Source of the DNA: Clitoria ternatea
Lineage: Eukaryota > Streptophyta > Magnoliopsida > Fabales > Fabaceae
Assembly: GCA_037962975.1 (NCBI GenBank)
Contig: CM075674.1
Location: 42,732,501-42,796,500 of the forward strand
Direction: 5' to 3'
Length of the DNA: 64,000 nt
Shown here: positions 1-12,200 of the stretch, in pieces
Layout: the number at the start of each line of letters is the position of its first letter
Numbering within the stretch: position 1 is the first letter of the stretch
Notes under the pieces: model-generated
What the model was told of the DNA's origin: nothing
Seen by the model: only the letters and a program-made list of their open reading frames with translations
Databases searched by the model: none
Translations under genes and position numbers: made by a program

Positions 1-1802
1 TTAAAATATTAACTCTTTAACTTAAAATTTATAATAAATTTTAAATTAAATATCTGATGTAACTAACTCTAACATACCTATGCAAGGACATGTACTTTTA
101 AAACCTCTATGAACTGGACTATACCTATGCAGGGACTTGGACCACTATGACCCATATGGACTGAGCTATACCTATGCAAGGACTGGATTATATGGACTTA
201 CATAAACCTAGGCGAGGAACGAACAAAAACTCAAAAATCAACTATATTAATAATCATTAAATTTTGTATTATGATATGTGTTAATGATATTTAATTGATT
301 TGATTATGATTGATTTGTGATTGATGATGTTTAACTATGATTGATAATATTTGATTGATGATATTGTAATATGGAGTTTGAGCATATAGCGAGCATGACG
401 GAAAGCTAAAACTCAGTAAGAATTTCTTACCTTACTCTTTAAATTTTTATTATTTTAAAATCCTTTATTTCTTCTTAGAAATTATTTTTATATTTAGAAT
501 AAAAAAATTAGTATTTATTTTAGAAAGTAGACATTTTATGAAAATTAATTTATAACAAGTTGAGATAATTAATTCTTGAATTAAAGAAAATTTTTATAGT
601 TTTAAGTATTCTTAATTAATGATTTAATATATATATATATATATTATTTTAGAAATCAGAAATTTAAATTGGGTTTCCCTAATGAAATAACTAAAGGATA
701 TTTTGTTATAATCGAGATTTCTAAACTCAATCTAGTTAAGATTCAAATTTGGAAAGATTATGTAAAAGTTTTATATGAAAAAGTTTTGAGATATTTAAGG
801 GTTAGAAACTCAATTTCAGTGAGAATTAAAAATTGTACCAAATTTATTTCCGTGGGACAGAAATTCAGAGAATTGAGAAAATGTACAGTTTATTAAAAGG
901 ATGTTGTAAATCCTTAAGGTATTTAATAATTGAGTTTCTAAAAGCCTTAACCAATTAAATAGCGAGTAGTTCATGCATCATAAATCATTAAAGTGAAACA
1001 AAATGATATTGTCTGGGGACGGATTATAAAAATCGAGGATACATTAGAGGAAGCTTAATTACGAGCCTTGGGATGAGAGGGTGTGAAAGGGTGCTTCAGG
1101 GGACCTGGGGTAGCTCCTTAGTGTCCGGTATTTTCACAATAAAAACTTTCTCAATCTGACTAGTCTCTAAGTGTTTCCATGTCAGTTGAGTTGTTCATAT
1201 TATTATTATCCGGACTTATGGAACAGTGTAAACTCCTGGTTGGCCCAGTGCAAATTAAAATTTAAGGGCCCATATATATAGGTAAGTTATGATGAAGATA
1301 TTGCATAACATTCATGCATTCATAATTGATTGTGTATGTGATTATGACTGATATTATTATGTATTGGTTTGTGAAAACCCTTTGTTGCTTATGTCTTATT
1401 CGAGAATATTATATTCTGTTTCTCACTCCTTTCTCCGTGTTTTTGTTTCATATATTTTAAATTGATGGTTCAAAGGAAAGGATCGAGGAATCTCGGCAGT
1501 GAATATAGCACGTTCTAGAAAGGGAGCTCGGTATGAATACCGTGGTCCAATGAATAAATAAAGTTATTAAGTAACTGCTTCTGGGCCATGGAGTTTCCTC
1601 TCTTTCTTATAATGTTTAATATTTATTTTCTTCGGATGAATGTAAAAATTACTTTATAAAGTTTTAATAATATTTACGAGGTATTTCAGAAATGTTGTAT
1701 GTAATTTATTCCGATAGTTTCTTTTTAATAATCATATCTTTAGTAAAAAAAAAATTTACGAATTTTCATAGAATTTATTAAAGTGTAACAGAGGACGTTA
1801 CA
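1..1802 (+). mobile_element. 3' part of a long LTR (truncated by window edge)
   Basis: This stretch is collinear with 31985-34050. Shared blocks include the tract around 50-120 (repeated 'ctatgcaaggact' units), the 'aactcagtaagaattt' block near 410, an (AT)n run near 630, and the block at 1060-1110 ending in an acctgggg run. Both copies end in a TTACA terminus, here at 1802, the usual 3' end of LTRs that begin TGTAACATCCC. The start lies outside the window, so neither a target duplication nor solo-versus-full status can be checked. No gag or pol is present. The 75-codon open frame inside (669-896) has no recognisable domain and is not called. Confidence 0.75.
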
Positions 1803-1950
1803 GGATTCATTCTTGCAAAGTTAATGATACAACTTTGATTTTGGAGTTTGTCAATTCTTGATTGGTTCTTGATGAATTTGAAGTGCATGGCTATTGTTGG
1901 GACTGATGTGACATGGGGCCCTTGTATTTGGTGTCACCATGGAAAAGCTT
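1803..1950. other. spacer between LTR end and MULE
   Basis: A short stretch with no intact frame or RNA gene that I recognise. It forms the left flank of the MULE insertion and resumes at 9381 on the other side. Confidence 0.4.
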
Positions 1951-1959
1951 CTGAAGGCT
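1951..1959. repeat. left target-site duplication of MULE
   Basis: CTGAAGGCT directly abuts the left terminal inverted repeat. The matching copy at 9372-9380 reads CCGAAGGCT (8 of 9 bases). Nine-base duplications are the rule for Mutator-like elements. Confidence 0.85.
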
Positions 1960-1980
1960 GGTTTTTTTACCTATTTAGCG
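1960..1980 (+). repeat. left terminal inverted repeat of MULE
   Basis: The first 21 bp pair with 9351-9371 in inverted orientation at 17 of 21 positions. The boundary is fixed by the adjacent target duplication. Confidence 0.85.
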
Positions 1981-2098
1981 TACTTTTTAAAAAAAATTAT
2001 AAATAAGGGGTTGTTACAGAAATTTTTGTTGGTCTGGGGTTCTTTATGTCTTGTCATTCGGAGCCTATTTGAAATTCGTACAGAGAAGAGATGAAATA

Positions 2099-2128
2099 CT
2101 GCATGCTTGACACATGTCAAGCATGCAG
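2099..2128. repeat. 30-nt near-perfect palindrome in MULE terminus
   Basis: Two 14-nt arms (left arm CTGCATGCTTGACA) are exact reverse complements around a 2-nt CA spacer. It sits 139 bp inside the left end, just before the GACGAA-rich zone. It could be a transposase-binding site or a cruciform. I did not find an equivalent at the right end by eye. Confidence 0.8.
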
Positions 2129-2156
2129 AGAACTCGGCGTTTGATGGGACGAAACA

Positions 2157-2345
2157 CAGGGAGGAATTCGGTGGCACATGGGACGAATTTGACTTGTCAG
2201 GCACAGGGGGAGCAGGTCTGGTTGTCGTCCATTTGAAAGACGAAATGGCAGAGAGATTCGTCCGGTTGAAAGACGAAATGGCAGGACGCTGCACGGAACC
2301 CCGAAGCTTGCAGGAATTCGTCTTCTTGGGCGACGAATTTGCGTG
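2157..2345. repeat. left subterminal GACGAA/TTCGTC motif array
   Basis: Repeated GACGAA and ATTCGTCC motifs occur, with a unit of about 35 bp around 2225-2285 (CGTCC, GTTGAAAGACGAAATGGC) repeated almost exactly. The same motifs recur in inverted order at the right end. Such arrays in MULEs and CACTAs usually bind the element's own transposase. The open frames across this zone on both strands are by-products of the repeat. Confidence 0.7.
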
Positions 2346-2399
2346 AAGGGAGATTTTAAAAGTGGTCCTCCCTCAGTAAAAAATTTCACTCTTTCAGCT

Positions 2400-5300
2400 T
2401 ACTATTTCAGCTCCTTCTCCGGGTGAATTTTGTGTTGGCGTCTGCTGGTCCCTTAGAGGCTTTAGGCATTGTGGTTGTTGTTCAAAAAAGGTAAGTTTGT
2501 CTCCACTTTAAAAGTAAATGTTTTTTTTTTTGAAAATGAATCTTCATTGAATTTTTTCATTGTAGTTATTGACAGCATGATAATATGTATAGATTGTGTG
2601 ATTTTATTTTTTGTTTGTTGTCTATTGTTTATGAAAAGGAATATAGTTTTTTAAGATTGTTTTTTTTGTAGTGTTATTTGTTTGTAGTGTATATTGTTAT
2701 CATTTTTTGTTGTTTATATTATGATTATAGTGTAAAGATAAAATAATTATATGTTAAAATGTTAATGATTTGTTTGATTGGATTAGTTGGTGGTATATGA
2801 AGGCTTTATGTTAGTGTTAATTTTTACTTTTGTTTATAGTGTTGTTCATTAAGTAGATATGTTAGTTAATATTATTGTTTTTGTGGGTTTAGTATTTATT
2901 TAAATATTATTGTTTTTGTGTTAAGAATATGTTTTATAATATAATTGTTTTTGTGTGAATAATATATTTTTAAATATTATTGTTTTTGTGTAAATAATAT
3001 GTATTTTAATATTATTGTTTTGATGAAAATAATATATTTTTATGGTGTATTTATTTATAGTGTGATATATGTTATGGATAGTGTTATAATGTGAAATAGA
3101 AAAAATGCCTAGTCATTAATTGATATTATGTGAAAGTATGTTATTTATTTTATAAAATTTTTTTGTTAAAGTAAATTATTTTTATGTCATTGTAGTGCCA
3201 AAGATGGACGCATCATCTTCATGTGTACGACAGTCAACTGAAATAAATCCTGGTCCTGAAAATCCATCACTTCTAAAATTCCAAAATGTGCATGTATCTG
3301 AATCCGTTTGGAATGGAAAACCAGACAGGATTTTAAAATGTAGGCGTGCCTTACTTTTCCGTGGTGGGAGAAATGTTGTTCCCCAACAAATTGTTCCATT
3401 GTTACAAAGAGCTGGTTTCCTTGGTGTAGCCCAACTTCATTTTTTCCAGGTGGAACCAGCTTTGGTATCTGCACTTGTAGAAAGGTGGAGACCTGAGACA
3501 CATACATTCCATATGCCAGCCGGTGAGTGCACGATTACCCTACAGGATGTGGTAGTGCAAGTTGGTTTGCGTGTAGATGGTCGACCAGTGATAACCGATA
3601 CATCGGATCGAGATTGGAAGGTCACTGTGCAAAATTTGTTTGGTTTGTATCCACCTGATGATGCATTTCATTGTGGTTGTCTTAAGATGAAATGGCTTTC
3701 GGATAACTTTGCCAACGTTGACGACCATGTTGGGACTCCACTGCAGTTGGTGAGATACACCAGGGCATACATTCTGCGTTTGATTGGTGGGGTTATATTC
3801 TCTGACCAATCGAGTAGTAGGGTGTCTTTGAAGTACCTGCCATTACTAGCAGATCTTGATATGTGCGGTGAGTATAGTTGGGGTTCAGCTGCATTGAGTT
3901 ATTTGTATCGGGAGTTATGTAAGTCGACAGACTACGAACGGGGTTCAATCTGTGGTTTGCATCTACTCCTTCATGTATGGGCTTGGGATAGGTTTCCTAG
4001 CATTGTACCAAATGTTGCCCCTTCTGACAGACTTCCAGGAACACCATATGGTGCAAGGTAGGATGGATTACATATTGTTTTGTTGTTGTTGTTTAGGGTT
4101 TTGATGTCATTTGTTTTTGATGCCCACTGTCATTGTAGGTGGTTAGGGAGTCAAACGTTTAAGGCTGTTCGACAAGATATTGACTTCTACCGGCGCGCTT
4201 TTGACCAAATGGGTCGCAGTGACGTAAGTTTCATTTAAAAGTATATAAGTGTGGGTTTAAAATAGGTGAACTAACTTTTTTGATGTTGATAATTGTATAC
4301 AGATTATCTGGACCCCATATACAGATAAAGTATTGCAGAGTTTGCCTCAAATATGTTTGCAAGGAAGAGATTCATGGAGGGCAGTGGTACCACTACTGTG
4401 TACTAATATAGTTGAGTGGCACCAGCCAGACCGGGTGATGAGACAGTTTGGAATGCAACAGCATATTCCATCGCCCCCTCGCCAGCCGGATGATCTCCAC
4501 GGAATCACACAAAGAGGAAAGGCTGGTGAGGATTGGGCCCAGATGTATGTACCATTGATTAACATATGGGAAGACCGCCGCCAGCTTGTATGCACAAACC
4601 CTCCTATGGAGGGTCTGATGAGTGTTAATTCTGAGTATATGCGGTGGTACCAGGCACATACGCGTAGATGGATCACAAGAAAGTATGCTCTGACCGGTCG
4701 TGCAGTAAGTTTATCCAAATTTGTATTGTTGATTATCTACAAGGATATGGACAATGAAGTCTGTAACAGTGTACTTTGTGTTGTGTAGGTTGACGTAGTT
4801 GAGACAATCCACTATCTTGCTACAGATGATGTGCATGGACCCTACCAACCACCCGCGTAGATGTTTGAGCAAATTAGGCAACAATCATAGAATGTTATGC
4901 AAATGTGGTCTGAACAGGGAAGAGTGTTGGAAGCCGCGCGTCCTGCCATTTCATGTGTATATGATCCGCCAAATCAACCGTTTGAAATTAATATACCGGG
5001 CAACAAAAATGAGCGACAGGGTATCGCTCGGGGAAGGACACAAGAAGATCATCAAAAATACACCCTACCGTTAATGCCTATGCGTGAACCTGGAATGTAT
5101 TATGTTCCAACCCAATCTCAGTCAGAACCAGGGTTGACTGTAACCTATGAGTGGCCATCGTAGAGTTTTGGGCAGGAGCAACAATATTATACATATACAG
5201 GGGATCCCTTTTGTAGGCAAGCAGGGGGCAGTGGCTATGTAGCTGGCAGTGGCTATACAGGGGGTAGTGGTGTAGCAGGGTTTAGTGGCTATACAGGGGG

Positions 5301-5715
5301 TAGTGGCTTTGCGGGGTTCAGTGGACCTGGAGGGGGGAGTGGCTTTGGAGGAGGCAGTGGCTTTGCAGGGGGTAGTGGCGTCGTAGGGGCAAGTGGATAT
5401 GCTCCAGGGGAAAGTGGGTATGCACCTTCACCAAATGATTCACCAACGATGTTCGTAAATGAATTGCTAACACCGAACATACCTTTGGTGACACATCGGG
5501 GTGAATGAACCTCACGTGATTTGAGACCTGGCTTAGACTTGGGGTTGGATCTCTTTAGTGCAGCCAGTACTGTAAATTTGGCGGCAGATGAGGATATGGA
5601 CAATCAACAACAGGGAGGAGATCCCGGGGAACGAAGGAACCTACACAGAAATGCCAGAGATTGGACTAGGCCATGTATCTTATCCCCCCACCCCAACCAA
5701 GGACGACATCGGTAG
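2400..5715 (+). pseudogene. PMD (plant mobile domain, MAIN/MAIL-like) gene carried by the MULE, decayed
   Basis: PMD proteins of the MAIN/MAIL1 class act in plant nuclei in transposon silencing and gene expression; versions in transposons are common and their role there is unclear. The likely layout is a non-coding first exon ending at 2490 (AAAAAG then GTAAGT), intron 2491-3195, start ATG 3204, and coding exons 3204-4057, 4139-4223, 4303-4704 and 4789-5715. All junctions are GT-AG and phases agree. The first three coding exons contain the PMD fold: LLQRAGFLGVAQLH, WRPETHTFHMPAGECTITLQ, DVVVQVGLRVDGRPV, and RGSICGLHLLLHVWAWDR near the exon-1 end. Exon 4 keeps one reading frame to 5715 but contains four in-frame stops at 4858, 4888, 5161 and 5506. 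If 4858 is the true end, a shorter intact protein of about 470 residues remains possible. The tail has a Gly-Ser-rich repeat (5218-5430). It converges on the transposase gene. Confidence 0.8.
5218..5430 (+). repeat. Gly-Ser-Gly-rich tandem repeat in PMD gene tail
   Basis: About ten imperfect copies of a 15-21 bp unit (GGGGGTAGTGGCTAT-like) encode GGSGY/GGSGF in the frame of exon 4. The repeat stays in frame throughout, which suggests it once expanded within a translated gene. It would form a flexible, low-complexity segment. Confidence 0.75.
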
Positions 5716-5866
5716 ATTTACTGATTGATAGTTGTTTTGATAGTTTTTGTTCAAGTTATTGTACTGTTGTTTTCTTAAATGTTGTATGTAAGTTGACATC
5801 TATTACTATATCTCATGCACTATTAAAATCGATAATTGTTACAATGTCTAAACAATATTTTACATA

Positions 5867-8718
5867 TTATTGGGCTTGCGACTGGCTACTCGACCCTAAC
5901 GAAGATTGTGGACATTGACGCCTATTATGGCCTGTTTGCTTACAACGTCTACATCTCACGCTACTTGATTGAGACTCCACCCAATCCATTTCATTACGGA
6001 TACGACTTGACTTGGGACACCCTTTTGCGCACACCCTTAATGGGTCTGGGATTAACTTCCAAAAATCACCGGTCATAGGGAGGTCATCATCGTTACTAAT
6101 CGGATACCATTGCCCTGAGTAGGCCTTGATGACATTGTCTTGGGTGTACGCTGAATGGATGAATTGAAAATAGTCAACGCTTACCACCTGACACGCTGCA
6201 ATTAAGTGCGAACAGGGAAACTGATACGCCTTAAATCTTCCACAGTTACAAGATGGGTTTGTTGACAATGTCACTGTGTATTTTCTCCCACCACGTTGTG
6301 TGATTGGGTCAAATCTCTCCTCCACTTCAAATCGATTCCCTTGCATGTCATACCGTTGAACTTGATGACTGCAAGCAGTGGCCTGATTTTTCCCAATTTG
6401 TTCCATAACCTTTTTTGTGTACCTCAATCCCTCCCCAAACTCAGATCTTGCACGCGTGCCACGGTGGACAAAGTAGGCCACCATCCGAGCATACGTGCAC
6501 TTTACCAATGTTGTAATGGGCATGTTTCGCGTGCCTTTTAGGACTTTGTTGACACACTCAGAGAGGTTGGTGGTCATATGACCAAATCTACGCCCACCAT
6601 CATCATATGCCATACTCCACTGCTCTTTTGGGATTTCATCAATCCAAGCTGCAATCTCGCGTCCCTCCTCCCGAAATTTAACTAAGTTTCTGTGAAACAC
6701 ATCCTTGTTTACAGTGTACCCTACAGAAGTTTAGAGATAACAATTAGTGTGGGACAAAGAACAACGAAATATGAGTATCGGGTTTATTTTAATACCTAGC
6801 TTCAACAACTCTTGTTTAAGTCGAGTATTCTTAAACTTGTTGTTAAAATTACTTGCGATATGCCTTATACAGAACACGTGATACGCATTTGGTGGTTGCC
6901 AACCAATTTGGGGATTTGAGACTGCCGACTTGATGCTCTGGTGCCGATCAGAGATTAGACAAATACCTGGCATGGTGGTCACATGAATCCTTATCTGGGC
7001 TAGAAACCACGTCCATGCCTGTAACGTTTCCCCTTCAACTATAGCAAATGCTATGGGCAGGACATTATTGTTGCCGTCCTGAGTGGTTGCAACCAACAAC
7101 GTGTGACGGTATTTTCCGTACAGAAATGTCCCATCCACTTGGATGACAGGCTTGCAAAAGGCAAACGCATCGACACATTGTTTGAATGTCCAGAACACCC
7201 GTTTGAATGTCCGAAATTGTGGATCAACTTCAGTCCCAACATAGTAGTCAGATGTAGTCAGATGGTACATGGAACCTGGTGCAACCTGCAGCATACGAGA
7301 CAACCACCGGGGCAATAAAGCGTATGACTCGTCCCAATCACCAAACACCCGTACAATAGCCTTTTGTTTTGCCTTCCAAGCTTTGCTATACGAGATTTTG
7401 AATCCACATTCACCTAATATCCTCTCTTGGATCATGCTAATGGAAACCGACGGGTCTTGATTCACCAACCCTAATTATAAAATGTCAAAAATAATCACCA
7501 ACCTTAACCTTTGACTTAGTATTATACACAACATGTACACAACATTGACATACCTAGTATACACAAGCAGATGAACTCAGAATCCAGCTTCGAATGGTCT
7601 TGTGACAGCTCAACGTTCACGCAGGTGTGACTCCCGCCCCATTTACTAACCACCCACGCATTTGTTTTTTTTGATAGTATTGCTCTCATCCTCCACGGAT
7701 AACCATCTACTTGATTTGGACATTTCACTGTTAAATGTGTTGGTTTAGATTCACCCACAATATACGTTTGGTGCTTCTTCATGGCATACTATTTTAACGC
7801 TGTCTGCAGTTCAACCTTTGATGCAAATTGAAGTCCCACATACAAATCATCACCTATCCGCCAATCAGGTTCATTGTCTAACCCAAGTGGCGTTTGTTCT
7901 TCGTCTGGATAATCCCAATTTATATTGGTATAATGCGGTGATGATGTCCAAAATGGTATTACCACATTTCCTGTTAATGTTCAGTGTTCATCAACATTCC
8001 AACAAAAACATGTATTACCATACACACAACGAACTTTAATATCACCAACCTGTCACTGTTGACCGTGATGGAACACCGCCATCGGGTAAAGCAGACATAA
8101 CACGTGTTGCTATAGAATCAAAATCTCCATCAACATCCGTATCCACATCACTATTGTTGGGGATATTTTGCTCATCACCTCCATCCTCCTCACTACTCAA
8201 ATATTCCTCATCAACGTTAAAATCAGTATCATTATCGTCTCGTAAACTCGTGGTAGTATCACCTATCAAAGGTCCAAACAAAAATTTAAGTACATATGTT
8301 GTTATTAACTACATATAAAAGTTTTATGTGTGCTTACCCCCTATCAATGTAACACATTGTGACAAACCTCCTTGTGTGTCCCACAGTGAAAATCCATCTC
8401 GTTCAAAATCGACATATATCTCCAGCGCTACCATATCAGATTGTAACTCAACATTCTCAATGCAACATCAATCGTCTCATCATCAATTAATTCAAAAGCA
8501 TCAAATTTTTTTTTCCTTTTATTCACTACCAACCTACTAGTTAACTTGGTAATCACTGTAGTATTTTCAAGTTCTAACTTAGTAAGTATTTTTTCTTTCA
8601 GTTGATCAATACTAGTACCTCGCTGGACATACATTAACTTCCTGTCACCATCAAATGTAAACCCCTCAGAACTTTCATATTTCCGGCCATTACTGAACAA
8701 CACCACAGGAGTAGACAT
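5867..8718 (-). pseudogene. MULE (MuDR-type) transposase, lightly damaged
   Basis: Cut-and-paste transposase of the Mutator superfamily, read right to left. Exon 1 (8718 to about 8336) encodes a PB1-like N-terminal part. An acidic exon follows (about 8257-8051, DVDTDVDGDFDSI). Next is the MuDR DNA-binding exon (about 7880-7555, HLTVKCPNQVDGYPWRMRAI), then the catalytic core (7468 to about 6800) and the C-terminal exon to 5867. The DDE-type residues are visible: D in IQVDGTFLYGKY, D in CLISDRHQSIKSAV, E in TTNLSECVNKVLKG. The C-terminus has a SWIM zinc finger (CNCGRFKAYQFPCSHLIAAC) and a CCHC knuckle (CRRCKQTGHNRRQC). Damage: an in-frame TAG at 7789-7791 where Q is expected (LKxYAMKKHQ), and a one-base shift near 8440 after which the VALEIYVDFERDG reading continues in another frame. 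Core and zinc-finger exons have no stops. Intron edges are estimated from GT-AG signals. Confidence 0.85.
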
Positions 8719-8979
8719 TCTTGCAATCCTTAAATAAAAACATAATTAACCAATAATAACATTAATTTAATTGAACAAACACTGTTTTCATAATAATTAT
8801 CTGACAATAGCTTTTTAAATAATTGTTTTCACAGTAATAAAACATAATCAAAAAATTATTCCTAATTTCTACAACAAACACAACTATTATTTCAGAAACA
8901 CTTACCTAAATAATAAATCGAACCTGCAACCAGGAAAGAATGAGGTGCGGGATGAATGTCGAAGGGGGGAAGTATATAA

Positions 8980-9270
8980 AAGGATTATTTCGTAGGAGAA
9001 GTAGACGAAATTTGAATAAAATTCGTCTTTCAAACGGACGATAATAAACACTGCCAGTTAACAATTCGTCATTCAATCGGACGAATTTCAACCCACCTGA
9101 CACGTACATATTCGTCTCCCAATCAGGCGATTTTTACTGCAATTCGTACGGTCAAATTCGTCCTTCTATGGGACGATTTCTTCTGCTCCAGACACGTGCC
9201 ATCCGCCTGGCAATTTCGTCCCTTGCCTGGACGAAATTCAAATTTCGTCTCTTGCCTGGACGATTTTCAA
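8980..9270. repeat. right subterminal TTCGTC/GACGAA motif array
   Basis: At least ten copies of ATTCGTC or GACGAA lie in about 290 bp. Several are arranged as palindromic pairs such as TTCGTCCGATTGAATGACGAA (read from the minus strand near 9070). It mirrors the left array of the same MULE. Confidence 0.7.
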
Positions 9271-9350
9271 AGGTTGATGGGACACAAAGGCACCCAGACA
9301 ACATATTACTTTCACAACACACCTACTGCCACAATTTTTTTCAAAAAGAA

Positions 9351-9371
9351 CACTAAATGGGTCAAAAAGCC
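9351..9371 (-). repeat. right terminal inverted repeat of MULE
   Basis: It ends with GGTCAAAAAGCC, the inverted counterpart of the left end, followed directly by the CCGAAGGCT target duplication at 9372-9380. Confidence 0.85.
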
Positions 9372-9380
9372 CCGAAGGCT

Positions 9381-11144
9381 AGGAACAAATTCAAATTTAA
9401 GAGGTAATTTATGAAATTTTGAAAGGTTAATAGTTATTCTTTACTTATTAAATTTGTTTCTAATTTTATTTTATCTTAAAAAAATTCAGGGATAAAACAC
9501 AAGCTATTTTTGAAAAGTCTTTTGTCATTAAGTACAAAGATATTGTACAAGAAAAAAATATTTATACTTTCGTTAATTTTTATAAATATCTTCAAATTTT
9601 CCCATTTTATAACTAGGTTGCTTTATGAATCTTGATTTTCTTTCTACAGCTGAATTATTATTTTAAATCAAATATCATATTAAAAATTCGATCACAAATA
9701 TATATATTTTTATTAGAAACACAAAATTAAAACAATCGTGCATACAACTACAAAAGAATTGACGTTCACTATAACAAACAAAAATTAAAAGTGGTTGGGA
9801 AAGTTGTTAATTAAAATAAAATAAAATAAAATGTTTATATATCTTTTATATTTATATTAACAATTTAATGAATCATACGAATAAATAATTTTGTTAGAAT
9901 AAAATTAAAATATACTATTAATATATTAAATGGTGTTGTTAGTAAAAATTTAAAATATCTTTATTAACACTAATTTTTTTAAGTTAAAAGCTATACAATA
10001 AAGATTTTTTAATCACTTTAAAAGTTCGTGTGTTAAGAAAGTGCAGAGCTAGTATAATTATATATGCAACGTGGACATGAAGAAGAAGAAGAAGAGACGT
10101 GAAGTCAACATTATGATGGAAAATCAAATTTGAGTTAAGATGGCTTAATCTTAATCATCAAATGAGTAATGTTGCGGTGGAAATCTCCACCTTTGTAGAA
10201 TAGAACAAAGGAAAAATCAAATCCTTAAAGAATCTGTCCTCCTTGGTGCAATTCTTGTCTCCTTGTTCATTTTCTTCGTAGCCTAGACCTTAGCCTTTAG
10301 GACCTAAATTGACACAAACCGAATCCTAATCTTGTCCTTAATTCCATATTAGTCAACATGTTATTGCCTTTGTCACAATATAATGATATTCACCCCATTT
10401 TGAACTAAAGGAACGAAGGGGATGAGGGTGTGTTTTCTGTCAGATACCCTAAGATCCTTTTTCTTTCCTTTTCATGGGATTATCTGTGAAAAGCGAAAAG
10501 TGTTGTAACATCAAATGTATTCATAGTAAAAGGTTAGGTGTATCTGAGTAGGAGTGTCCCCATATTTCCAAGGAATATTCATCTATTTAGTGCCATGCTA
10601 TAGGTTGATTGTGACCGGGGTCACCAAGATGTAATGCTCATCAAAGAATCCATTATGTTCTTACAATAATTTGCATATCAGTAAACAGTAATTTTAAATA
10701 ATTGACCAAATCGAAATTATGGGTGCTGTAATTCTAAGTGGCTGAAGTATATACTATTTATTTTTTAACCTAGTTTCAATTTTGAATTAAGAGCTTTAGG
10801 ATTAAGTTTTACTGTTCCCCTCTTATGTATATGTTATCCCATTTTACATTAAGTAAATGCAGCATAAATATTATTAATCAAGCTCGATGTTTTGGAAAAT
10901 AGGTTCTAAGGCTTTTTCTCCAAATAGTAATGTCTTAACTATTTGGTGAAAATTCTTGTATTACTTTCACATGGTCTTAAGCAACTAATATGTCACACCT
11001 TATGTCTAGACATATAACTTATTCGGTGACCTAATCCATTTTCATTTCAAAAACATTTGTTATTAACAACTGAAAATGTAGAATTTTGTAATGTTCTCTT
11101 GTTCAAAATAAGAATAAAGTATATGAAAGAGTTATTATCATTAA
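9381..11144. other. intergenic spacer, no gene recognised
   Basis: AT-rich sequence with short A-rich repeats (AAAATA units near 9815) and a GAAGAA run near 10080. I see no coding frame with a recognisable domain, no RNA gene and no transposon ends on either strand. Confidence 0.5.
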
Positions 11145-12200
11145 TGTAACATCCCAAGTGTTAAATTTAATTATCGGTGATTAGCGGAAATTAACTAATA
11201 AAGTATTTGAAATTAATTTAGATTTTTTTTAAAATCATCATTAATTATTATGAATTAATTTACAATTAATTAAGGCGATGTAATTTGTAACATCCCGATT
11301 TAATAATTAATTGTCGAATAAAAATAAATCATTAAAATAATAATTTCAGAAGTGGAAAATTATTTATTAATTACAATTAACTTAATTAATCAAATGATGG
11401 CTGATTAAGTGTGATTAATTATTAATTGTTGCTGATGGTGACTGGATGACGTGAGCAGACTGCTGCTTCACGCTTTCCCACCCCACCTTTCCCTTCCTTC
11501 GTGCATGCATATATAATTGGTCGTTGGGTCTCTTTGCCTTTCATTCCTTCAGATTTCCCTCTGCGACTTCTCTCTTCTTCTTCCTTCTCCTCTTTCTTCT
11601 TCGTTCTTCTTCTTCTTCTTCTCTGTTCTCTGTCTCCATTTTCTGCTTTCGGAAGCCACGACGACGGTGCTGCAGAGGAGTCGGAGCTCCCTCATGCTAG
11701 TGAAAGACGATCGTCGAAACGGAAGAAGAAACAGCCCCTGTTCCTGAGCCAATCGCGGAAGACAACAGTGTTCAAGAGGAGGCTGAACGAGTGGAGGTAT
11801 CAAGCGAAGCAGCGAGGCAGAGGACCAACATCCAAGCAGAAGAGTCTTTCGGAGTTTCGTAGTTGGTAGGGGGAGTACCTTATATCTTAAACGCATGGAT
11901 TATGAACGGGTTCCGGGTGCTAATAGCTTACCGATTTTGTATTTGATTCTGTGATTTGTTTGCATGTGGAGTCTGTGATACCTGATGCATGACGCTTAGG
12001 AACCAAGAGTTGCATGTTTAGTTCCGTCCATAGATTGCATGCTAGTAGTTCTGAGAAGTGTTGAATAGTTACATGAAAAGAATATGCTAAGGTGCTGTTG
12101 ATGATCACCGTGTGACTTATATGCCATGCATGTTATTCTGAGTTGAAATGCTGACTGCATAAGAGAAGGTGTTGACTTGATGAATTTGATGTTATGTAAT

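Larger units (their letters stand above)
1960..9371. mobile_element. Mutator-like element (MULE) carrying a PMD gene and a transposase gene
   Basis: A 7.4-kb DNA transposon. The left end starts GGTTTTTTTACCTATTTAGC and the reverse complement of the right end starts GGCTTTTTGACCCATTTAGT. The inverted similarity continues less strictly for about 80 bp, and a 9-bp target duplication flanks the ends. Inside are a plus-strand PMD gene (about 2400-5715) and a minus-strand MULE transposase gene (5867-8718), facing each other with about 150 bp between their stop codons. Both subterminal zones are packed with GACGAA/TTCGTC motifs. Association of PMD domains with MULEs and other transposons is known in plants. 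Both genes carry disabling lesions, so the copy is probably not autonomous now, although the ends look mobilisable. Confidence 0.9.

Noticed and set aside
2107..2389. Overlapping open frames of 79-107 codons on both strands
   Set aside because: They follow the GACGAA/TTCGTC arrays at the MULE end; composition is repeat-driven and no domain is visible.
11501..11896. 122-codon plus-strand frame with a hydrophobic start, resembling a signal peptide
   Set aside because: It arises from a CTT/TTC pyrimidine leader in LTR B; the rest is Lys/Arg-rich with no homology I recognise.
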